DNA of 6,355 nucleotides from contig JACZXC010000179.1 of NCBI GenBank assembly GCA_022571825.1, positions 1-6,355 on the forward strand, read 5' to 3'. Positions 1 to 5,278 of the stretch are shown here, one piece after another (the first letter of the stretch is position 1; each line of letters opens with the position of its first letter). The notes below the pieces were generated by a model. It was given only the letters and a program-made list of their open reading frames with translations. It was not told the DNA's origin and did no database searches. The position numbers and the translations under genes were made by a program. The DNA is from Myxococcales bacterium. Lineage in GTDB: Bacteria > Myxococcota_A > UBA9160 > SMWR01.

Positions 1-60
1 CTCCTCGCGGGGATCGATGCCGGTGATCGTGCCCACAACCTCGACGATGCCGGTGAACAT
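1..60 (-). CDS. ribE: Riboflavin synthase, N-terminal 20 codons (partial, cut by window edge)
   Basis: Reading the minus strand from an ATG at 60..58 gives MFTGIVEVVGTITGIDPREE, open to the window edge. The MFTGIVE..G start is the hallmark N-terminus of the riboflavin synthase alpha chain (first lumazine-binding domain). The enzyme dismutates two 6,7-dimethyl-8-ribityllumazine molecules into riboflavin and 5-amino-6-ribitylaminouracil in the cytosol. Only about a tenth of the usual protein of roughly 200 residues is visible, so nothing can be said about the second domain. A GGGAG sits about 13 bases upstream of the ATG, a rather long spacing. The gene follows thrC after 27 bases on the same strand and is probably read through from it; other rib genes may lie beyond the left edge. 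The signature is short but very specific. The gene is called ribC in E. coli and ribE in many other bacteria. Confidence 0.87.
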   Translation of the reverse strand, partial: MFTGIVEVVGTITGIDPREE

Positions 61-87
61 GCGGTCCGCTTCAGCTCCCGCGGTCGA

Positions 88-1437
88 TCACTTCGAAAAT
101 CTCTTGTCGATCTGTCGAAGCATTTCGTCGCGAACGGTCTGGTAGCGGGCGGCCAGCTCAATGGGCGGATTGGGAAGCCTGGACTCGATCGCCTCGAGCT
201 GGGTCTCGTGATACTTCACCTTGAAATCCACGAACTTGAGACCGTGGGCGGTGGAGATCACGACCACGCGGTCGTTCTCGCGAATCAGGCCCCTGCGAAC
301 CAGCTTCTCCATCGCCGCCAGCGCCACGCCGGTGTGCGGGCAGTTGAAAAGACCGGTGCGATCTGCCCGGGCACACGCCTCGGCGAGCTCCGCTTCGCTG
401 GCCTGCTCGACGACGCCATCGTATCGCCGAAGGGCGTCGATGGCCTTGTCGACCGAAACGGGATTGCCGATCTGGATCGCGCTGGCCAGGGTCGGGCGCG
501 CGGCGATGGGCTCGAACACTTCGAACCCCCGCTGGTAGGAGAGGTACAGGGGATTCGCGGCCTCGGCCTGGGCGCAGGCGATGCGGGGCCTGCGATCCAC
601 GAGTCCCAGGTCGACCAGCATGTCGAGACCCTTGGCCAGCGCCGACACATTCCCCAGGTTCCCGCCTGGGATCACGAACCAGTCGGGCACGTTCCAGTCG
701 AACTGTTCGATGATCTCGATTCCGATCGTCTTCTGGCCTTCGATGCGCAGACTGTTCATCGAATTGGCCAGATAAATCTCGTCGCGTTCGGCCAACTGCT
801 GGACGATCTCCATGCAGCCATCGAAGTCGGTATCGAGGGCGAACACGATAGCCCCGTTCGCGACAGGCTGGATCAGCTGGGCGACCGAGACCTTGCCCCG
901 GGGCAGGAAGACCACGGCCGGAATTCCCGCCGCGGCCGCGTAGGCGGCGAGTGCCGCGGAGGTGTCGCCGGTGGAGGCGCAGGCAATGGCCGGAATCTCC
1001 CGTCCCTTCGCGATCATCTCCTTCACCTGGGAGACGAGCACGGTCATGCCGAGGTCCTTGAAAGAGCCGGTGTGGGAGTTTCCGCATTGCTTGATCCAGA
1101 GATCGCGCAGTCCGAGCTCGGTTCCGTAGCGTTCCGCCCAGAAGAGATTGGTATTGCCCTCGAACATCGACACGATGTTTTCGTCGCGGATTCCCGGGAG
1201 TACCCACTCCTTCTTGCCCCATACACCGGAGCCGAAGGGCCAGGCGGTGACGTGCTGGCGCTCCTTGAACCTGCGCTTCCATTCCTCGGATGACGTCTTC
1301 CCCAGCTCGCGCAGATCATGGACCACCTCGAGCAGGTCGCCCGTCCGGGAGCGGTAGACGATCTCGTCGAGCGCATAGTGCTCGTTCGGATCGGAGAGAC
1401 TCTGAAACCAGGCGCGATACCGGGGTTTGTCGGCCAC
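88..1437 (-). CDS. thrC: Threonine synthase, plant-like type, GTG start
   Basis: This 449-residue PLP enzyme converts O-phospho-L-homoserine to L-threonine and phosphate, the last step of threonine synthesis. Visible motifs: the Schiff-base lysine K127 in SHTGSFKDLGM (121-131), the ACASTGDTSAAL segment (152-163), the phosphate-binding GGNLGN loop (258-263), NPVSVDKA (325-332) and the late STAHGLKF (395-402). The N-terminal part, with YALDEIVYRSRTGDLLEV (21-38) and WPFGSGVWGKKEWVLP (66-81), resembles plant chloroplast threonine synthase rather than the E. coli ThrC type. The plant enzyme carries its S-adenosylmethionine-responsive region in its N-terminal part. The start is GTG at 1437: it lies two bases after the hom stop, has GAGGGA eight bases upstream, and no in-frame ATG occurs before residue 91. 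It is coupled to hom and followed by ribE. Homoserine kinase, which supplies its substrate, is not in the window. Family assignment is firm; SAM control is inference. Confidence 0.96.
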   Translation of the reverse strand: MADKPRYRAWFQSLSDPNEHYALDEIVYRSRTGDLLEVVHDLRELGKTSSEEWKRRFKERQHVTAWPFGSGVWGKKEWVLPGIRDENIVSMFEGNTNLFWAERYGTELGLRDLWIKQCGNSHTGSFKDLGMTVLVSQVKEMIAKGREIPAIACASTGDTSAALAAYAAAAGIPAVVFLPRGKVSVAQLIQPVANGAIVFALDTDFDGCMEIVQQLAERDEIYLANSMNSLRIEGQKTIGIEIIEQFDWNVPDWFVIPGGNLGNVSALAKGLDMLVDLGLVDRRPRIACAQAEAANPLYLSYQRGFEVFEPIAARPTLASAIQIGNPVSVDKAIDALRRYDGVVEQASEAELAEACARADRTGLFNCPHTGVALAAMEKLVRRGLIRENDRVVVISTAHGLKFVDFKVKYHETQLEAIESRLPNPPIELAARYQTVRDEMLRQIDKRFSK

Positions 1438-1439
1438 GC

Positions 1440-2780
1440 CTAGAGTCCCTCTTCGATCCGGATCAGACAGGTCGGCGCCGTCACGTCCGGTAGACGATCG
1501 ATGATTTCCAGCGCCCCGCGCACCGCGAGCTCCCGCGCGGGATGGGTCTTGACGATGACCGGGACGGACTCGGCCGCGGCACCGCGCCCCTTCTGGATCA
1601 CCGACTCGATCCCGATCTCATGATCGCCCAAAGCGGAGGTAATTTGGGCCAGCACGCCCGGGCGATCCACTGCGGTGAAGCGGAGATAGTAGCAGCCGAC
1701 CAGTTCGCCCAGCGGCACCAGAGACTTCGGTTGGATCCGGTGGGGCATGTAGGAAAGCGGCGCCACCCGACCCGCGCTTCCGCGTCGAATCTCCCGGGCG
1801 ATCTCCATCAGGTCGGCCACAACGGCGCTGGCGGTGGGAAGCTCGCCGGCGCCTGCGCCGTAGTAGAGGGTGGGCCCCACCGCATCCCCCGTCACCGCAA
1901 TGGCATTCATGGCCCCGTCCACACTCGCCAGCAGACTCGTGGCCGGTATCAGGGTGGGGTGGACCCGCACCTCGATCCGACCCTCGGCACCGTCGCCCCC
2001 GGCGCGGGCCTTGGCGATGCCCAGCAGCTTGATGCGGTATCCGAACTCGCGGGCCGCTTCGAAATCGACTGGGGCCAGGCAGCGGATGCCCTCGATGGGA
2101 ATCTCCTTGAAGGTGAACTCGGCACCAAAGGCCATGGTGGCCAGCAGAGTCAGCTTGTGGGCGGCGTCGATTCCATCCACGTCGAAGCTGGGATCGGCTT
2201 CCGCGTAGCCGAGATCCCTCGCCCGCTCGATCACCACTTCGAACGGTTCGCCGGTGCGCTCCATTTCGGTGAGCATATAGTTCGTCGTTCCGTTCATGAT
2301 TCCATGGATACTGAGGATGCGGTTCGCGGCGAGCCCTTCCCGCAGTGACCGCAGGATGGGGATTCCACCGCCGACGCTGGCCTCGAACGCGATGTCGACA
2401 CCGCGGCGAGCCGCCGCGTCGAAGATCTCCTTGCCGTGGAGAGCCAGCAGCGCCTTGTTCGCCGTAACCACGTGCTTGCCCGCGTCGATGGCGCTCTGGA
2501 TCAGGCGCCGCGCGACGTCGGACCCTCCGATCAACTCGACCACAATCTGGACGTGGGGGTCGGCGATCAGCCCGTCGGAATCGTCATCGAACCGGATGCC
2601 AGACAAATCCACGCCCCGGTCGCGCTCGGTGTCGAGGTCCGCGATCCGGACCAGATTCAGGGGAAACCCCAGGCGCTGTTCGATCACCGCGGCGTTTCGC
2701 TGCAGGACCTTGACGACACCGGTGCCGATGGTTCCGAATCCGATCAATCCCACTCCGACCGCGTCCCCAGATCTACTCAT
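1440..2780 (-). CDS. hom: Homoserine dehydrogenase with C-terminal ACT domain
   Basis: This 446-residue enzyme reduces L-aspartate 4-semialdehyde to L-homoserine with NAD(P)H, the branch point toward threonine and methionine. Domains in order: a Rossmann NAD(P)-binding fold with GFGTIGTG (14-21); TANK (107-110, K109) at the coenzyme/substrate site; the catalytic core with FEASVGGGIP (132-141), GIMNGTTNYML (160-170) and GYAEADPSFDVDGIDAAHK (191-209). D205 and K209 fit the catalytic Asp-x-x-x-Lys pair known from yeast homoserine dehydrogenase. A C-terminal ACT domain runs from about 365 (YYLRFTAVDRPGVLAQI) to the end. ACT domains in this family usually bind threonine for feedback inhibition, so that is the likely control. 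There is no fused aspartokinase, so this is the monofunctional form. The ATG at 2780 overlaps the aminotransferase stop by eight bases (ATGAGTAG). The only purine-rich stretch (GAGGA) is 17 bases upstream, so translation probably depends on coupling. The same frame stays open upstream to about 3056, but that lies inside the aminotransferase gene. Confidence 0.97.
   Translation of the reverse strand: MSRSGDAVGVGLIGFGTIGTGVVKVLQRNAAVIEQRLGFPLNLVRIADLDTERDRGVDLSGIRFDDDSDGLIADPHVQIVVELIGGSDVARRLIQSAIDAGKHVVTANKALLALHGKEIFDAAARRGVDIAFEASVGGGIPILRSLREGLAANRILSIHGIMNGTTNYMLTEMERTGEPFEVVIERARDLGYAEADPSFDVDGIDAAHKLTLLATMAFGAEFTFKEIPIEGIRCLAPVDFEAAREFGYRIKLLGIAKARAGGDGAEGRIEVRVHPTLIPATSLLASVDGAMNAIAVTGDAVGPTLYYGAGAGELPTASAVVADLMEIAREIRRGSAGRVAPLSYMPHRIQPKSLVPLGELVGCYYLRFTAVDRPGVLAQITSALGDHEIGIESVIQKGRGAAAESVPVIVKTHPARELAVRGALEIIDRLPDVTAPTCLIRIEEGL
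1446..1451 (-). promoter_or_regulatory. Ribosome binding site of thrC
   Basis: The minus strand reads GAGGGA here, inside the last codons of hom, eight bases before the GTG at 1437. It supports the GTG as the real start of thrC, since no ATG is available nearby. Confidence 0.6.
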
Positions 2781-4005
2781 GTGCCGAACCCGCCGCGTCC
2801 TCGGCGGTCGCGCCCCGAAGGAAACGCCGGATCCCCCGAACCGCCTGGCGGATTCGCTGCCGGTTTTCCACCAGGGCGAAGCGCACGTAGCCCTCGCCGC
2901 TCTCGCCGAAGCCCCTACCCGGAGATACCGCCACATGAGCCTCGTCGAGCAGGCGTTTCGAGAACTCAAGGGAGCCCAGGGGTTGAAACGGCTCCGGAAT
3001 CCGCGCCCACACGAACATGGTTCCGAGCGGCTTCTCGATCTTCCAGGAGCCCTCACCGGGCTGCCCCAGTCCGTCGATCAGCACGTCGCGCCTCGCCCGG
3101 TACTCCTCGGCGTTCTCGCCGACGACATCCTGGGAACCGCGTAGGGCCACGATCGCGCCGATCTGGATCGCCTGGGGAATTCCGTAATCCAGGTAGCTCT
3201 TGATGCGCGCCAACGCGTGAATCATGTCCCGGTTGCCGCAGGCGAAGCCCACGCGCCAACCCGCCATGGAGTGGCTCTTCGTCAGCGACGTGAACTCGAT
3301 TGCGATGTCCTTCGCGCCCGGCACTTCCAGGATGCTCGGGGGGCGATAGCCGTCGAAGCAGATCTCCGCGTAGGCGAAGTCGTGGAGCACCATCAGATCG
3401 TGAGCGCGCGCGAAGTCCACGATGCGCTCGAAGAAGGCCCGGTCGACGGTCTGGGTGGTCGGGTTGTGGGGAAACGAGAGGATCAGCATCTTGGGCTTCG
3501 GCCAGGTGCGGGCAACGGCGGTTTCGAGGTTCGCAACCAGGTCGGTATCGGGACCCAGCGGAACGTGACGCAGGTCGCCGCCCGCAATGATCACCGAGTA
3601 GGGATGAATCGGGTAGGCGGGGTCGGGACACAGCACCACGTCCCCGGGGCCCACGGTCATCAATACGAAATGGGAGAGCCCTTCCTTGGACCCGATCGTC
3701 GCAATCGCTTCGGTCTCGGGATCCAGATCGACATGGTGGCGCCGCTGATACCACTCACAAATCGCCGCGCGCAGATTCGGAATCCCGCGGGAGGCCGAGT
3801 AACGGTGGTTTCGCGGATCCCGGGCCGCCTCGCAGATCTTCTCAATGACGTGGGGAGGCGTCGGCAGATCCGGGTTGCCCATGCCCAGATCGATGATGTC
3901 ACGGCCGGCGCGTCGCGCCGCCTTCATCAGGTCGATGACCTCGGCGAGGATGTACGGGGGCAACCGGTTCAGCTTGTTGAAGTCGTGGCGAATCTTCCAG
4001 CTCAT
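2773..4005 (-). CDS. alaC: AlaC-like class I/II PLP aminotransferase
   Basis: This 410-residue fold-type I aminotransferase resembles E. coli AlaC (YfdZ), a glutamate-pyruvate (alanine) transaminase, and the related LL-diaminopimelate aminotransferases. Visible residues: RLPPY near the start (14-18), MGNPD (42-46), the SxSRGIP segment (70-76), GSKEGL (105-110), DPAYPIH (128-134) with Y131, FPHNPT (178-183) with N181, HDFAYAE (208-214) with D209 and Y212 contacting the PLP ring, the Schiff-base K243 in SLTKSHSMAGWR (240-251), and R375 in VRFALVENR as the substrate carboxylate clamp. It is full length. The ATG at 4005 overlaps the lipA stop by four bases (ATGA), and GGAGAGG lies just upstream. 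Aminotransferases of this type sit directly before hom and thrC in many proteobacteria, so the arrangement is known. The exact amino-group donor and acceptor cannot be read from sequence: alanine synthesis is likeliest, with diaminopimelate or aspartate transamination as alternatives. Confidence 0.93.
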   Translation of the reverse strand: MSWKIRHDFNKLNRLPPYILAEVIDLMKAARRAGRDIIDLGMGNPDLPTPPHVIEKICEAARDPRNHRYSASRGIPNLRAAICEWYQRRHHVDLDPETEAIATIGSKEGLSHFVLMTVGPGDVVLCPDPAYPIHPYSVIIAGGDLRHVPLGPDTDLVANLETAVARTWPKPKMLILSFPHNPTTQTVDRAFFERIVDFARAHDLMVLHDFAYAEICFDGYRPPSILEVPGAKDIAIEFTSLTKSHSMAGWRVGFACGNRDMIHALARIKSYLDYGIPQAIQIGAIVALRGSQDVVGENAEEYRARRDVLIDGLGQPGEGSWKIEKPLGTMFVWARIPEPFQPLGSLEFSKRLLDEAHVAVSPGRGFGESGEGYVRFALVENRQRIRQAVRGIRRFLRGATAEDAAGSAHE

Positions 4006-4946
4006 CCCGCCTCTCCGACCCGTGCCATCCGCGGGCGACTCGCGCGAGCCGCCGCATAGCTTTCTTCGGCGTTGTAGGAGGAGCGTATGAGGGGGCCGCT
4101 CGCCACATGCGGGAAGCCCAGCGCACGGGCGGAGGTCGCCAGCGCGTCGAACTCCCGCGGATCCCAGTAGCGCTCGACCGGGAGATGGTGCCGGGTCGGC
4201 CTCAGATACTGGCCGATCGTCAGCGCGTCGACCCCCGCGCTGCGCAGTGCGCCCAGCATTTCCACGACCTCGTCGAAGCCCTCGCCGAGGCCGACCATGA
4301 GCCCCGACTTCACCACCAAATCCGGTCGCTGGCGCTTCGCCTCGGTGAGAACGGCCAGTGAGCGTTCGAAGACCGCCCCCGGGCGCACACGCCGATACAA
4401 CCGGGGAATCGTCTCCACGTTGTGATTGTAGACGTGCGGTGCCGCTTCACACACGGCGGCGACAGCATCGAGATCGCCCCGGAAGTCCGGCGTGAGCACC
4501 TCGACGGTCGCCTGGGGTCGACGTGCGCGGATCGCGCGCACACTCGCCGCGAAATGAGCGGCACCTCCATCCGCCAGGTCGTCGCGGTTGACGGATGTCA
4601 GAACCACATGGGCCAGCTCCAGCTCCTCCGCGAGTCGGGCCACCCGGTCGGGCTCTTCGGGATCCGGACCCAACCGCGGACGTCCCGTGGCGATGGCACA
4701 GAAGTGGCATGCGCGGGTGCAGACGTCGCCCAGCAGCAAGAAGGTGACGTGGCGACGCGACCAGCACTCGGAACGGTTGGGGCACCGCGCCTCCTCACAC
4801 ACGCTGTGCAGCCGTGAACGCCGCAGCCGCCGCTCGAACTCGCGCAGGGCGGGGGTTCGAGCCAGGGTCCGCACGCAATGCGGGGGGAGCCGCAGGTGTT
4901 GGAACCCGTGCTCTCCCCCCCCGATCTGGACGAGCTGGCTGGACAT
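4002..4946 (-). CDS. lipA: Lipoyl synthase (radical SAM)
   Basis: This 314-residue enzyme inserts two sulfur atoms at C6 and C8 of protein-bound octanoyl groups, making lipoyl cofactor on 2-oxoacid dehydrogenase E2 subunits and glycine cleavage H protein. Two iron-sulfur clusters can be read: the auxiliary cluster that donates sulfur, C50-x4-C55-x5-C61 (VCEEARCPNRSECW), and the radical SAM cluster, C76-x3-C80-x2-C83 (CTRACHFC). Other family markers are TSVNRDDLADGGA (117-129), PDFRGD (153-158), NHNVET (174-179), KSGLMVGLGE (213-222), TIGQYLRP (243-250) and the C-terminal RSSYNAEE (288-295), whose serine ligates the auxiliary cluster in characterised LipA. All essential residues are present and the length is normal. 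The ATG at 4946 has GAGAGG four bases upstream; the frame stays open further upstream to 5333 but without family similarity. An octanoyltransferase gene (lipB) is not in the window. It starts 23 bases after the upstream chimeric frame and overlaps the aminotransferase by four bases. Confidence 0.97.
   Translation of the reverse strand: MSSQLVQIGGGEHGFQHLRLPPHCVRTLARTPALREFERRLRRSRLHSVCEEARCPNRSECWSRRHVTFLLLGDVCTRACHFCAIATGRPRLGPDPEEPDRVARLAEELELAHVVLTSVNRDDLADGGAAHFAASVRAIRARRPQATVEVLTPDFRGDLDAVAAVCEAAPHVYNHNVETIPRLYRRVRPGAVFERSLAVLTEAKRQRPDLVVKSGLMVGLGEGFDEVVEMLGALRSAGVDALTIGQYLRPTRHHLPVERYWDPREFDALATSARALGFPHVASGPLIRSSYNAEESYAAARASRPRMARVGEAG
4010..4016 (-). promoter_or_regulatory. Ribosome binding site of the AlaC-like aminotransferase
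   Basis: The minus strand reads GGAGAGG within the last codons of lipA, a few bases before the ATG at 4005. With the ATGA overlap it supports this start and translational coupling to lipA. Confidence 0.6.
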
Positions 4947-4950
4947 GCAA

Positions 4951-4956
4951 CCTCTC
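4951..4956 (-). promoter_or_regulatory. Ribosome binding site of lipA
   Basis: The minus strand reads GAGAGG followed by TTGC and the ATG at 4946. It lies in the 23-base gap after the TAA of the upstream frame and fixes the lipA start against the longer open frame that continues upstream. Confidence 0.65.
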
Positions 4957-4969
4957 GAATTGACTGAGT

Positions 4970-5278
4970 TTATTTGACTTCCGCCGCCTGTGCCAAGCGA
5001 GCCTTGCGGCGCGAGAAGACCCAGTAGAAGGGGAGCCCGGCGGCCAGCAAGCCCACTCCCACGGCGCACTCGAGGGGGCGACCCCAGAGCAGCGCCGCGG
5101 CGACGCCCGCGTTGGCCAGGACGTACAGGGCCGGAACCCAAGGATAGCCCCAGGCCCGATACGGCCTCGCGCGCCGGGGTTGGGTACGCCGCAAGCGATA
5201 CAGTGCGAATACGTCCGCGATCGTGGCGAGGACGATGGCAAAGGTCGTGTAGTGGAGCGCGGCCTCGAAGGTCCCGCG
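4970..5278 (-). other. C-terminal remnant of an APC-family amino acid permease (last three membrane spans)
   Basis: The final hundred or so residues of the chimeric frame hold three hydrophobic spans: about 361-381 (HYTTFAIVLATIADVFALYR), 398-418 (WVPALYVLANAGVAAALLWG) and 421-440 (LECAVGVGLLAAGLPFYWVF), followed by a basic tail SRRKAR. Between the first and second span lies RPYRAWGYPWVPALY, with R390, P391, Y392, W395, G396 and P398, the typical loop before the next-to-last helix of APC-superfamily amino acid permeases. A complete permease has about 12 spans and 430-500 residues, so roughly nine spans are missing. GC is around 70 percent or more here, like the downstream operon, so this piece probably belongs to the lipA-thrC side of the junction. 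The original neighbour of lipA was therefore likely a full permease gene. Confidence 0.75.

Noticed and set aside
61..87. Possible terminator hairpin between thrC and ribE (CCGC ... GCGG)
   Set aside because: The stem is only four base pairs with a ten-base loop and no following T run on the minus strand.
208..1293. Long plus-strand open frame of 361 codons opposite thrC
   Set aside because: It mirrors the codon pattern of thrC in high-GC DNA, has no recognisable motif, and the minus-strand frame carries a complete enzyme.
2781..3056. N-terminal extension of homoserine dehydrogenase
   Set aside because: The family begins directly at the Rossmann motif; the extra residues are Arg- and Ser-rich and lie inside the aminotransferase gene.
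1542..4059. Series of plus-strand open frames (1542-2348, 2296-3144, 2436-3203, 3217-4059) opposite hom and the aminotransferase
   Set aside because: They overlap each other and two well-supported enzymes, and are rich in Arg, Pro, Gly and Ser as expected for GC-rich antisense shadows.
4947..4969. Promoter for lipA in the gap after the chimeric frame
   Set aside because: Twenty-three bases are too few for a promoter, and apart from the ribosome binding site I see no convincing -10 or -35 elements.
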